Notes under the pieces: generated by a model
The model's database searches: none
Told to the model about the DNA's origin: nothing
The model's input: only the letters and a program-made list of their open reading frames with translations
NCBI RefSeq assembly: GCF_947259545.1
Contig: NZ_CAMYMK010000002.1
Span: forward strand, 1,054,001 to 1,118,000
Direction: 5' to 3'
DNA length: 64,000 nucleotides
Source of the DNA: an uncultured Marinobacter sp.
GTDB lineage: Bacteria > Pseudomonadota > Gammaproteobacteria > Pseudomonadales > Oleiphilaceae
Position numbers and translations under genes: made by a program
Shown: positions 33,952-43,296 of the stretch, one piece after another
How the letters are laid out: each line of letters opens with the position of its first letter
How positions within the stretch are numbered: position 1 is the stretch's first letter

Positions 33952-35946
33952 ATGTATCCGGAACTCGGACAGTTTGCACTGATACTGGCGCTGCTACTTG
34001 CAGTGCTCCTTTCCGTGGTCCCGCTTGTGGGCTCGGTAACCGGTCGTGATACCTTACAGGCGTATGCTCGCCCATTGTCCGCCGGACTGTTCGTGTTCAT
34101 CGCCATTGCGTTCGGGATTCTCACCCATGCCTTTGTGACCGATGACTTCTCCGTGGCGTACGTCGCCAATAACAGCAACAGCATGCTGCCCTGGTACTAC
34201 AAGTTCAGCGCGGTCTGGGGTGGCCACGAGGGATCATTGCTGCTGTGGATCCTGATGCTGGCGGGTTGGACGCTGGCAGTTGCGATTTTCAGCCGTCGCC
34301 TGCCGTCGGTGATGATCGCCCAGGTACTGTCGGTCATGGGAATCGTCTGCGTGGGGTTCCTGCTGTTTATCATCATGACCTCGAATCCGTTTGATCGTAT
34401 GCTGCCAAACGTACCGGCGGACGGGGCGGACCTGAACCCGTTGTTGCAGGATTTTGGTCTGATCATTCACCCGCCCATGCTGTACATGGGGTACGTGGGG
34501 TTCTCGGTGGCGTTCGCTTTTGCTATCGCCGCGCTGATCAACGGCCGCCTGGATGCGGCATGGGCGCGCTGGTCCCGTCCGTGGACCACCGTTGCCTGGG
34601 CATTCCTGTCGCTGGGTATTGCCTTGGGGAGCTGGTGGGCCTATTACGAACTTGGCTGGGGCGGCTGGTGGTTCTGGGACCCGGTAGAGAATGCGTCTCT
34701 GCTACCCTGGTTGTCCGGCACGGCGCTGATGCATTCCCTGGCGGTCACTGAGAAGCGGGGTGTATTCAAGAGCTGGACGGTATTGCTGGCTATTGTCACG
34801 TTTTCCCTCAGCCTGCTGGGTACCTTCCTGGTGCGCTCAGGCGTTCTGACATCGGTCCACGCCTTTGCTTCTGATCCTGAGCGGGGCACCTTTCTGCTGG
34901 CGCTTTTGGGTATCACCATTGTTTCCAGCCTGGCCCTGTACGCCTTCCGTGCACCCGTAGTGCACGTGCGGGCCCGTTATGGTTCCCTGTCCCGTGAGAT
35001 CTTCCTGCTTCTCAACAATGTGTTGCTGGTGGCCGCAACGTTGCTGGTGATGGTGGGTACGCTGTACCCGCTGGTGCTGGATTACCTGGATATGGGGCGT
35101 CTGTCCATTGGTGAGCCGTTCTTTAATCTGACCTTCAGTCCGCTGGCCCTGGCTGCCGGTTTGTTGTTGGGTGCCGGGATTTTTTCGCGCTGGAAGAAAA
35201 CCGATGGCGGCTGGCTCGGGCGCAAGTTGCTGTGGCCACTGGCTATCAGTGTTGTGGCTACAGCGGCGGTGATGGTGACCTACGGCGAATTCAAGCCCTG
35301 GGCGTTTGCTGGCTGTTTTGTCGCCATTTGGGTGACGGTCGCCACGTTCTGGGACCTGTGGGACAAGTCGTCATCCAGAAAGGGGCGATTGCAGGGCCTG
35401 AAGCGTCAGTCACGCAGCTATTACGGCATGGTGCTTGGGCACCTCGGCCTGGCCATTACGATGGCCGGTGCCACCGTGGCCTCGAATTACGGTATTGAAC
35501 GGGACGTGAGAATGGTTCCGGGAGATACCGCGGTCGTTGGGGATTATCAGGTTCTGTTCACGGACATTGGTGAGCGTCGTGGTCAGAACTTTACGGCGCA
35601 GTACGGTTCGTTTGACCTCTCTCTTGATGGTCAATATGTGGCAACACTGCACCCTGAGAAGCGTCAGTACCTGGTTCAGCGCAACGTCATGACCGAAGCC
35701 GCCATAGATGCAGGATTGTTCCGGGATGTCTTTGTTGCGATTGGCGAACGTATCACTGATGACGCCTGGGCCATCCGCATTCAGTACAAGCCGCTCGTGC
35801 GCTGGTTGTGGCTGGGAGCATTGTTTATGGCTGCCGGTGGTTTCCTCGCCATTGCTGATCGCCGTTACCGTATTCGTGAGCGGGCATCTGACAGGCAGGG
35901 TGCAGAACCGGGCCGTCGTGGCGATGTAGCAGAGGCGATGTCATGA
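33952..35946 (+). CDS. ccmF: Cytochrome c heme lyase CcmF
   Basis: 664 aa, many membrane segments. The periplasmic WWD motif (GGWWFWDPVENASLLPW) at about residue 238 and conserved His residues ligate heme. With CcmH and CcmI it attaches heme to CXXCH motifs of apocytochromes. The end overlaps the ccmG start by 4 bases (ATGA). Confidence 0.96.
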   Translation: MYPELGQFALILALLLAVLLSVVPLVGSVTGRDTLQAYARPLSAGLFVFIAIAFGILTHAFVTDDFSVAYVANNSNSMLPWYYKFSAVWGGHEGSLLLWILMLAGWTLAVAIFSRRLPSVMIAQVLSVMGIVCVGFLLFIIMTSNPFDRMLPNVPADGADLNPLLQDFGLIIHPPMLYMGYVGFSVAFAFAIAALINGRLDAAWARWSRPWTTVAWAFLSLGIALGSWWAYYELGWGGWWFWDPVENASLLPWLSGTALMHSLAVTEKRGVFKSWTVLLAIVTFSLSLLGTFLVRSGVLTSVHAFASDPERGTFLLALLGITIVSSLALYAFRAPVVHVRARYGSLSREIFLLLNNVLLVAATLLVMVGTLYPLVLDYLDMGRLSIGEPFFNLTFSPLALAAGLLLGAGIFSRWKKTDGGWLGRKLLWPLAISVVATAAVMVTYGEFKPWAFAGCFVAIWVTVATFWDLWDKSSSRKGRLQGLKRQSRSYYGMVLGHLGLAITMAGATVASNYGIERDVRMVPGDTAVVGDYQVLFTDIGERRGQNFTAQYGSFDLSLDGQYVATLHPEKRQYLVQRNVMTEAAIDAGLFRDVFVAIGERITDDAWAIRIQYKPLVRWLWLGALFMAAGGFLAIADRRYRIRERASDRQGAEPGRRGDVAEAMS

Positions 35947-36482
35947 AGCGTGTCTTTCTGTTTGCTCCGTTAGTTCTGGTTGTTGTTCTTGGTATCGTGC
36001 TGTTTGCGGGGATCGGGAAGGACCCGACCCGGCTGGAATCAGCCCTGATCGGCAAGCAGGTCCCGGCGTTCACTCTGGAGGACCTGGACAAGCCCGGGAA
36101 GCAGCTGGATGCCGGAGTATTCCGGGGGCAGGTTTCGCTGCTTAATGTCTGGGGTACCTGGTGCCCGGCCTGCCGGGATGAGCACGATGCCCTGCTCTGG
36201 CTGGCTCAGGAGCAGGGTGTCCGCATCATCGGTTTGAACTATAAGGACAATCGCGAAGAGGCGCTGGTATGGCTGGACCGTCTTGGTGATCCTTACGAGC
36301 TGACGATTTATGACCCCAGAGGCACCCTGGGCTTTGACCTGGGGGTATACGGTGCTCCGGAAACCTATGTTATCGACGCAAACGGCGTGGTTCGTTATCG
36401 GCATGTGGGTGTCGTGAATGAGAAGGTCTGGAAAGAGGACCTGGAGCCTCTGGTAAACCAGTACCGGGAGGATGCGTCATGA
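35943..36482 (+). CDS. ccmG: Thiol-disulfide oxidoreductase CcmG/DsbE
   Basis: 179 aa. One N-terminal anchor (about 5-24) and a thioredoxin fold with active site GTWCPAC. It reduces the disulfide in the apocytochrome heme-binding motif or in CcmH. YGAPETYVID is a family motif around the cis-proline. Overlaps ccmF and ccmH by 4 bases at each end. Confidence 0.95.
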   Translation: MKRVFLFAPLVLVVVLGIVLFAGIGKDPTRLESALIGKQVPAFTLEDLDKPGKQLDAGVFRGQVSLLNVWGTWCPACRDEHDALLWLAQEQGVRIIGLNYKDNREEALVWLDRLGDPYELTIYDPRGTLGFDLGVYGAPETYVIDANGVVRYRHVGVVNEKVWKEDLEPLVNQYREDAS

Positions 36483-36952
36483 GGCGGCTGGTTGCCCTGA
36501 TACTGCTCTCGATGCTGCTGCCTTTGCAGGCGGGCGCTGATGAAGCCAATGTTCAAGGCTTTGACTCACTCCAGGAAGAGCAGCGGTATCGGGATCTCAC
36601 ATCAGAGCTGCGGTGTCCGAAATGCCAGAACCAGAATATTGCGGACTCCAACGCCCCCATCGCAAAGGATATGCGCGACCGGGTGTACCGGATGATGCAG
36701 GATGGTGCCTCCAATGAAGACATTGTCGGTGCCCTGGTCGATCGCTTTGGCGAGTTTGTCCGATACAAGCCTGAGGTTGATCGCCGCACCATACTGCTGT
36801 GGGCAACGCCAGCCATTGCGGTGGGAGTTGGTCTGCTGGCCGTTGCCGGCATTGTGATCCGCTCCCGTCGCCGCAATGGCCAGAAGACGGTCCTGACCGC
36901 TGAAGAGCAGGCCCGGGCCGACAGGCTGCTTTCTGACAAAGACCGGGAATAG
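36479..36952 (+). CDS. ccmH: Cytochrome c maturation protein CcmH (CcmL type)
   Basis: 157 aa with a signal peptide (about 1-20), the redox motif LRCPKCQNQNIADSNAPIA and a membrane anchor near residues 104-124. It is the short Pseudomonas-type CcmH; the TPR half of the enteric protein is the separate ccmI gene that follows. Confidence 0.94.
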   Translation: MRRLVALILLSMLLPLQAGADEANVQGFDSLQEEQRYRDLTSELRCPKCQNQNIADSNAPIAKDMRDRVYRMMQDGASNEDIVGALVDRFGEFVRYKPEVDRRTILLWATPAIAVGVGLLAVAGIVIRSRRRNGQKTVLTAEEQARADRLLSDKDRE

Positions 36953-37003
36953 ACTCTCCGGAACTGACTCTCCGACTCCCCATGGAAACACCACGATCTT
37001 CTT

Positions 37004-38281
37004 ATGACTGACACTTTTTGGATTATCGCCGCCGCTCTTATCATCCTGGCCCTGGCGTTCATCGTCTGGCCATTGTTTTCCCATCGGGCGGAAAAGAGGC
37101 AGCAGACCGACCTGAGAAACCAGAACCTGATGGCTTATCGGTCCCGGATGGCAGAGCTGGAGAACGAATACCAGGCCGGCATCCTGGATCGGGATAATTA
37201 CCAGCAGCTCAGGGAAGAGCTGGCGGGCAGTATGCTTGACGATGTGCCCGATGCTGCTCAGCAGGAGGGCAAACCCGCCACCAGGGCGCGGGGGCGCAAA
37301 AGTTCCATAGCGATTGCCATTGTCAGTATTGCCGTGATTCCAGCCGCCGCAGTCTTCCTGTATCAGCAGTGGGGAGCGATGGATGACCTGGAACAATATC
37401 TGGCGATGCAGGAAATGATTGCCTCGGACGGAGACCGGGTCCAGCAAATGAACCAACTGACAGCCCAGTTACGGGAGCGCCTGGAAGCCAATCCGGACAA
37501 TGCCGACGGATGGGCCATGCTGGGGCGCAGTTATATGCGCCTGGAACGCTACCAAGACGCGGCCTGGGCATTTGAACGGCTGGCGGAACAGGTCAAGGAT
37601 GATGATCGGGCCGAAGCAACGGCGTGGGGGCTGTCTGCACAGGCCCTGTTTTTTAACAGTCAGGGAGCCCTGAATGCCGGGGTAACACGTGCCATTGAGA
37701 AAGCGCGGGCACTGAACCCTGACGAAGTGAACGCCCTGGGCCTGTTGGGCATATCCTCATTCAGCCAGGGTAACTATGAAGACGCGATAGGCTATTGGGA
37801 GCGTATTGTTGAGGCAGCCCCGGACCACCCGCAGCTTGGTTCCATTCGTCAGGGCATCAGCGAAGCTTATCAGCGTCTCGGTCAGGAAGTGCCGGCGAGT
37901 GCGACAGCGGCTGTATCCGGCCCTGGGGTAACAGTACGGGTTGAATTGTCGGAGGCGTTTGCGGATGAAGTGCCCGGGGATACAACCCTGTTTGTGTTTG
38001 CCCGTAGAGCAGGAAGTCAGGGCTCCGCGCCCCTGGCGGTTGCGCGGTTGAGCGCCGGCGATTTGCCTGCGGAAATACGGCTGGATGACCGTAACGCCAT
38101 GTCACCGGACAACCGCTTGTCTGACGCTTCGGAAGTGTTACTGGTGGCGCGGTTGTCCCGCTCCGGTAACGCCATGGCCCAGGCAGGCGACTGGCAGGGA
38201 GAACTGAATAACCCGGTGGCCGTAAGTGACGATCAGGGCGTGGCGGCCACCCTGGTCATTGATCACCAGTTGCGTAACTGA
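37004..38281 (+). CDS. ccmI: Cytochrome c maturation TPR protein CcmI
   Basis: 425 aa. Two membrane segments (about 4-24 and 97-117) with a leucine-rich cytoplasmic loop between, then TPR repeats (about 150-300, NPDNADGWAMLGRSYMRLERY) and a C-terminal beta-rich domain. CcmI presents apocytochrome c to CcmFH. Last gene of the ccm operon, followed at once by a terminator hairpin. Confidence 0.93.
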   Translation: MTDTFWIIAAALIILALAFIVWPLFSHRAEKRQQTDLRNQNLMAYRSRMAELENEYQAGILDRDNYQQLREELAGSMLDDVPDAAQQEGKPATRARGRKSSIAIAIVSIAVIPAAAVFLYQQWGAMDDLEQYLAMQEMIASDGDRVQQMNQLTAQLRERLEANPDNADGWAMLGRSYMRLERYQDAAWAFERLAEQVKDDDRAEATAWGLSAQALFFNSQGALNAGVTRAIEKARALNPDEVNALGLLGISSFSQGNYEDAIGYWERIVEAAPDHPQLGSIRQGISEAYQRLGQEVPASATAAVSGPGVTVRVELSEAFADEVPGDTTLFVFARRAGSQGSAPLAVARLSAGDLPAEIRLDDRNAMSPDNRLSDASEVLLVARLSRSGNAMAQAGDWQGELNNPVAVSDDQGVAATLVIDHQLRN

Positions 38282-38282
38282 A

Positions 38283-38304
38283 AAAGGCCCCTGTTGGGGC
38301 CTTT
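38283..38304. terminator. Bidirectional terminator between ccmI and batD
   Basis: AAAGGCCCC (38283-38291), loop TGTT, GGGGCCTTT (38296-38304): a 9-bp stem. Read on the minus strand it ends in five T's just after the batD stop; on the plus strand it follows the ccmI stop by two bases and ends CCTTTCC. It separates two converging operons. Confidence 0.85.
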
Positions 38305-38308
38305 CCTA

Positions 38309-40042
38309 TCACTGGCTGGCCAGCCCTTCGGGGTAAAGAGGAGGCAATCCCTCCTGCGCTTTGGGACGGGCTTGCTTCCCCCTCAGCGCTTTCAGGGCTG
38401 CGACCAGCGTGCTGCCATCCCAGTCGGCGGTATGGTCATGCCTGCCAAATAGCCGGCTCTGTAGTGCCTCCAGCTCACAGTTCAACGACTCATCCGCAGC
38501 ATATCGGCAGACGTCAGCAACGCTGTCGAAATGCTGGCCGTGGAAAAATCGTGTGGCCCATCTGGGTAATAGCGCCAGGGTACGCGGATTGCCTTTCTCT
38601 GCAGCCTGACAGAGCTCCCGGAACAGCTCCTTTTCGCCGTTATCCGGAGTGTGCTGTTCAGTGGGTTGAGCCTGGCGTTTCCTGCTGAACCACCAGGCAG
38701 CGACCGTCGCCAGCCAACCAAGAGCCAGTATCAGGCTCACCATCGGCCAGAACCAGGAGGTTGATGCCTGTACGGTATTCCTTTCTGTTTCGACCTGGGC
38801 TGCTGCGTCCATGTCTTTCTCCGCAGCACTGGTGGTTTGTCCCGAGGAGGTCGTCAGGTCTGGCGATGGACTTACGGACAAGGTTCTCGCCGGTATCACG
38901 GCGACCTGTTCTTCATCCGCCTTGGTGTCCCACCAGGGAATCCGGATTTCCGGTAGCAACAGATTGCCGGGCTCGACAGGAACCAGGGCTGTAGTCTGCG
39001 TGAGTGTCGATGTGATTCCCTCCCGGTCGCTGCTGGCTGAACGTTCGGGTTGCTCAGGGTAGGTGCGAATACCGGGAACAGCCTGTTCAGGAAACGGTGG
39101 CAGAGCTTCCGCCGGTAGTCCCTGAGCGTTCAGTGCCAGGGTTCGGGTCAGGTTCTGACCCGTAGAAAGGCTCTGACTGTCAGGCAGTCCGGACTCGGAC
39201 AGCTCCAGGTCGCCGGCGGGTAGCCAGGTATCACCGCTAAAGCTGGCAGGAACGTCCTTGACCGGGATATCAAACAGTTTTTCGCTGTCGCGGAGGAACT
39301 TCAACTGTCCTTCCGGCGTCCGGGCACGACCCTCGAAGACAATGGTATTGAGGCTGAATTCTCCGGGTTTCTGGGGGTAAATGGCGTAGCGCCGCTCCAC
39401 CACCCGGAAACGAACACCGTTGCGGTAACGGCTGTATTCCCTCTGTTTGCCAAGGGTTTCGATGATGGCGTTGGGATGTTCAGGTTCCGATAACTCCCCG
39501 CGAATCAGGTTGCCGTTGAAGAACAGCCTGATGGTCAGAACCAGCTGCTCCTGGACATAGACCTCGTCCTTGTCGGTGGACAGCTCGATAAAGCTGTCCC
39601 GGGATGCCTGCTCCTGATCCGGTGAGGTACCCGCCATCACGTTTATCTGGACCGGTTCGGAGCTGGCGTTCTGGAAGGTCAACGGGGGGATGGTCAGCTT
39701 ACCGGTTTTTTTGGGGGCCAACTGGTATGTCCAGGTGATTTCACCCACCATTTCGCTGTTGACGGTACGGATACTGTAACGCTGGTTACGACCAACGATC
39801 TCGAAATCATCCTCGAGTTTGCTGGTATCAGGAGATGGCAGGTTGGAGATATCCAGGTCAAACAGGTTGCCGAGGTTGATGTCGATCTGCATGCTGCCCC
39901 TGACGGTCAGTGTCAGCACCTCACCCTCGTAGAGGCTGGTACGGTCTGGCTCGACCGTCAACTCGCTTTCGGCGTGTGCTGGCCACGCCAGGGTGACGAA
40001 CATGGTGATCAGAATAAAGGGAATGCTGAGCCGCTTTACCAT
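38309..40042 (-). CDS. batD: BatD-like oxygen-tolerance protein
   Basis: 577 aa. Signal peptide (about 1-24), a tandem beta-rich periplasmic region with LTVEPDRTSLYEGEVLTLTV at its start, a membrane segment near residues 430-450 (WFWPMVSLILALGWLATVAAWWF) and a cytoplasmic tail. The family (BatD/DUF7939) accompanies moxR-bat operons. The biochemical role is not established. It overlaps the batB/C gene by 7 bases. Confidence 0.88.
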   Translation of the reverse strand: MVKRLSIPFILITMFVTLAWPAHAESELTVEPDRTSLYEGEVLTLTVRGSMQIDINLGNLFDLDISNLPSPDTSKLEDDFEIVGRNQRYSIRTVNSEMVGEITWTYQLAPKKTGKLTIPPLTFQNASSEPVQINVMAGTSPDQEQASRDSFIELSTDKDEVYVQEQLVLTIRLFFNGNLIRGELSEPEHPNAIIETLGKQREYSRYRNGVRFRVVERRYAIYPQKPGEFSLNTIVFEGRARTPEGQLKFLRDSEKLFDIPVKDVPASFSGDTWLPAGDLELSESGLPDSQSLSTGQNLTRTLALNAQGLPAEALPPFPEQAVPGIRTYPEQPERSASSDREGITSTLTQTTALVPVEPGNLLLPEIRIPWWDTKADEEQVAVIPARTLSVSPSPDLTTSSGQTTSAAEKDMDAAAQVETERNTVQASTSWFWPMVSLILALGWLATVAAWWFSRKRQAQPTEQHTPDNGEKELFRELCQAAEKGNPRTLALLPRWATRFFHGQHFDSVADVCRYAADESLNCELEALQSRLFGRHDHTADWDGSTLVAALKALRGKQARPKAQEGLPPLYPEGLASQ

Positions 40043-41829
40043 GGGGTGTCGCCCTCATCGGGTTGTGTATCTCGTTGCTGGTACTGCTGCAGGAACTTCC
40101 GTCTTAACAGGCCACCGGGGTCATCCGGGATTCGTCTCAGCCACTGCTCCTGACCCTGGGTGAGGGGCTGTTCCGAAATGTCGGCCGGTGCCTCCCGGTT
40201 CTGTTCGGCATTCTCGTCTGAGCCGTCGGTCTGGTTGCGTCCCTGTTGTTGCTGGTCTTGTTGTGTCGACGGCTTCTGGTCCTGATCGCCGCTCTGGTCG
40301 CCTTGCTGGCGTTCCTGGTTGTCTTGCTGATCTCCGGATGGCTTGCTCTGCGGATTGTCCTCGCTTTGTTCGCCGGAGCCGCCATTGGACTCCTGTTGTT
40401 GCTGTTGGTCCTGTTGTTCACTGTTTTGCTGGTCAGAATCGTTGCCTTCCCCGGAATCGTTTTGCTGCTGTTGTTCCAGCAATTGCTGAACGATGTCGCG
40501 GTTAAATTGGGCATCCTCCATGTCCGGTTGAGCCGCCAGGGCCTGATCGTAAGCTTCGATCGCTTTTTTCAGTTTACCCGCCCTGGCCAGCGCATTGCCC
40601 CGGTTGTAGTGGGCGCGGGGGCTATCACTCGTGGCAAAGGAATCCACAGCTGCATCATAGTCGCCGGCACGGTACTGGGCGCTGCCTCGCCATTGTGGAT
40701 GCTGGAGTTTCCTGGACGCTGTTTCAGCATCCCTGGCGATCATTTCAGGTGCCCGTTGGTCCTCCCGTAGCCAGAGTTCGGACCACTCCAGCGCCATGGC
40801 CGGTCGCGGTGTGAGCGGCAGCAGTGTCAGCAAGGCCAGCGCCAGTGCGCCCCGGCGCCAGCCAATAAGAACCAGGGGTAATGCGAGCCAGAGTAGCCAG
40901 TAGCCATCGTCCTGCCAACGCTCCACCGTCAGGTCCCGTTCGCTTTCCTGCCAGTCTTCAGCGTCTTCGGCCAGAAGCCCGAGGTTGTTTATATCGGTAT
41001 CGTCGATGGTCAGATGCTGGCTTCTACCGCCATTGCTTTGGGCCAGCTGTTGCAGGGCCGAGGGGCTCGCTTTAGCCATGACAATTTTACCGTTGTCGCG
41101 GATGAATCCCTGTTTCGGTAACGGAATTGGCCCACCTTCCGGGGTACCGACGACCAGGGTATTCAGAGCATACCGGCTGTCCTGTAGTTGGCGGGTTATA
41201 GCATCCTGATAGCGATCGCTGACATCATCGGTGATCAGCAGCAACCGGCCCTTGCCGGGGGCTCCCTGTTTCAGCAGTTCAAGGCCCTGGCCGACCCCAA
41301 GGTCGGCACGATTGCCTGTCGCCGGCATAATCACCGGATCCAACACCTCCAGCATACCGGTAATGGTATTACGGTCATCGGTCAGGGGGCTGACTGAATG
41401 GGCGTCGGCGGCATAGACCACCAGGCCTGTCAGGCTGCCTTCCCGCTGCCTGAGGATATCGCGAATCTTGCGCTTCGCCAGGGTCAGGCGGTCCGGCTCC
41501 ACATCGGTTGCCAGCATGGACAGCGACAGGTCCAGAATGATCACCAGGCTGTCATTCTGCTGTTGCAGTGGCGTCGGTGCCTGACGCCAGGCTGGACCGG
41601 CCAGCGCAATTGAGAGAAGCAGTACTGCCATGGTCGCTGGCAATAAGGGTGAACGGGGCTGGGTACCCGATTGGCCAAACCGGCTGATGACAGGGCGCAG
41701 CAAGGGCTCCGGAATGATACGGGCCCAGCCGCTGTCGTTGTGACGTGCCTTGCGGTAGAGCAGGGGCATGATCGGGATGGCAAGAAGCAGGAACAGCCAC
41801 AACGGGCGCAGGAAATGAAAGTCACCCAT
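40036..41829 (-). CDS. BatB-BatC fusion: VWA domain plus TPR protein
   Basis: About 597 aa from the ATG at 41829. Membrane segments near both ends of a VWA domain (MIDAS DLSLSMLATD, about residues 87-280), then a TPR region (about 390-440, YNRGNALARAGKLKKAIEAYDQAL) and a Gln/Asn/Asp/Ser-rich low-complexity tail of over 90 residues before a short C-terminal motif. In Bacteroides the halves are separate batB and batC; fusions are common in proteobacteria. The ATG overlaps the batA end. Confidence 0.88.
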   Translation of the reverse strand: MGDFHFLRPLWLFLLLAIPIMPLLYRKARHNDSGWARIIPEPLLRPVISRFGQSGTQPRSPLLPATMAVLLLSIALAGPAWRQAPTPLQQQNDSLVIILDLSLSMLATDVEPDRLTLAKRKIRDILRQREGSLTGLVVYAADAHSVSPLTDDRNTITGMLEVLDPVIMPATGNRADLGVGQGLELLKQGAPGKGRLLLITDDVSDRYQDAITRQLQDSRYALNTLVVGTPEGGPIPLPKQGFIRDNGKIVMAKASPSALQQLAQSNGGRSQHLTIDDTDINNLGLLAEDAEDWQESERDLTVERWQDDGYWLLWLALPLVLIGWRRGALALALLTLLPLTPRPAMALEWSELWLREDQRAPEMIARDAETASRKLQHPQWRGSAQYRAGDYDAAVDSFATSDSPRAHYNRGNALARAGKLKKAIEAYDQALAAQPDMEDAQFNRDIVQQLLEQQQQNDSGEGNDSDQQNSEQQDQQQQQESNGGSGEQSEDNPQSKPSGDQQDNQERQQGDQSGDQDQKPSTQQDQQQQGRNQTDGSDENAEQNREAPADISEQPLTQGQEQWLRRIPDDPGGLLRRKFLQQYQQRDTQPDEGDTPW

Positions 41830-42832
41830 GGTCGTTCCTCCGTTCATTGCCTGTGGCATTCAACAGCTTGAACAGTTGCAGCAACAGCCACAACAGGACT
41901 GCCACAGCGGCTGGCCACACATACAGATCGGTAACAGGACGGTAGTGTTTGCCCTCGAGTTCAATGGGTTCCAGTTGATCAATGTTTTCGTAGATCAGTT
42001 CCAGTTCAGGCAGGCTACGGGCGCGAAAGTATTTGCCTCCGGTCTCCTCTGCCATCCGCTGTAGCAGGGCTTCGTCGAGATCCCGGGAGGGGTTTACCTG
42101 CCGGGAGCCCAGCAAACCACGCTGGAGCATCGATTCTGCGCCGATGCCGATGGTATAGATGCGCACACCGGTGGCCTTGGCAATTTCGGTGGCCTTGTCC
42201 GGGGTAATTTCACCTGCGGTATTGGCGCCATCGGTTAACAGGATGACCACGCGCTGTTCCTGGGGACGGTCTCTCAGGCGTTTAACAGCCAGCCCGATGG
42301 CATCACCGATGGCGGTGGCGCGGCCGGCCATGCCGATACCGGATTCGTGCAGCAAGGTTCTCACGGTTGCCAGATCAAAGGTCAGAGGGGCCTGGATATA
42401 AGGCTCAGTACCAAAGAGTAAAAGCCCCAGACGGTCGCCTTCGCGCCGCTGGATAAAGTCGTCCACCACCCGCTTGACAGCCTGCAGGCGATTGATGCCA
42501 CGCCCCTGGATGATCATGTCCTGCTCATCCATGCTGGGGGAGATATCCACTGCCAGCAGCAGGTCCCGGCCGCTGACAGGTAGCTGGACGGGATCGCCTA
42601 CGTGCTGGGGTCTGGCGGCTGAAATGACCAGCAACACCCACATGACCATCAGTAATGCCAGCTGCCACCAGGGCAGGCGGTTACCGCTTCGGCTGACTCC
42701 GGGAAGGTCGGACAACCAGTGGCCAACGGGAAGAACCGGCGCCTCAACCGACTGTCCGGTACGTCGCCCGAGCCTTACTAGCAGCGGTACAAGGACCAGT
42801 ATCAGGACCCAGGGGTAAGCGAGGCTCAGCAT
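41822..42832 (-). CDS. batA: BatA-like VWA-domain membrane protein
   Basis: 336 aa. Two N-terminal membrane segments, a VWA domain with MIDAS DISPSMDEQD (about residues 93-102) and later TDGANTAGE, and a C-terminal membrane segment (about 305-325). VWA proteins next to MoxR ATPases are thought to act as metal-dependent adaptors in assembly or folding of envelope complexes. It overlaps the DUF4381 gene by 7 bases. Confidence 0.9.
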   Translation of the reverse strand: MLSLAYPWVLILVLVPLLVRLGRRTGQSVEAPVLPVGHWLSDLPGVSRSGNRLPWWQLALLMVMWVLLVISAARPQHVGDPVQLPVSGRDLLLAVDISPSMDEQDMIIQGRGINRLQAVKRVVDDFIQRREGDRLGLLLFGTEPYIQAPLTFDLATVRTLLHESGIGMAGRATAIGDAIGLAVKRLRDRPQEQRVVILLTDGANTAGEITPDKATEIAKATGVRIYTIGIGAESMLQRGLLGSRQVNPSRDLDEALLQRMAEETGGKYFRARSLPELELIYENIDQLEPIELEGKHYRPVTDLYVWPAAVAVLLWLLLQLFKLLNATGNERRNDHG

Positions 42833-43296
42833 TTTTGCCCCTCCAGCCAGGAGCGGGCAAACGTCAGCGCCTGTTCAGGTCTGACTCTCGCTTCCGGTTG
42901 CCAGCTACTGTTAATCATGGCCTCCACAATGGGACGAGACGCCTCCCGCTCATCCGGGCTGGTTTTCAGCAGGAAGTCCGCCCATTTGGAGCCGGTCATC
43001 GCCTCGGGGCGTTCCTCCGGGTAGCGTTCCCGGGCGCATTGTTTGAGCAAGGTGTTAAGCCGAGCAAACCATGGTGGTTCCGGCGAGGCACGCCGAGCCA
43101 GCTGATTCAACTCCCTGCGAGCGATTCTCAGCCAGCGGTTTTTCCTCCGTTTGCGATGGATGAACAGAGCAATAGCGACCAACAGCGCGACAAATAGTGC
43201 AAAGAGAATCCACCACCCCGGCGCCGGGGGCCAGAAGCCGCCAGTTTGGGGTAAGTGAATGTCCCTGAGTTGGCTTAGCGGGTCCTGTTCCATCAT
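42826..43296 (-). CDS. DUF4381 membrane protein of the moxR-bat operon
   Basis: 156 aa. One membrane segment (about 25-47) and a basic helical cytoplasmic domain (LNQLARRASPEPPWFARLNTLLKQCARERYP). DUF4381 proteins occur only in this operon type; function unknown. It overlaps both neighbours by a few bases. Confidence 0.85.
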   Translation of the reverse strand: MMEQDPLSQLRDIHLPQTGGFWPPAPGWWILFALFVALLVAIALFIHRKRRKNRWLRIARRELNQLARRASPEPPWFARLNTLLKQCARERYPEERPEAMTGSKWADFLLKTSPDEREASRPIVEAMINSSWQPEARVRPEQALTFARSWLEGQKC

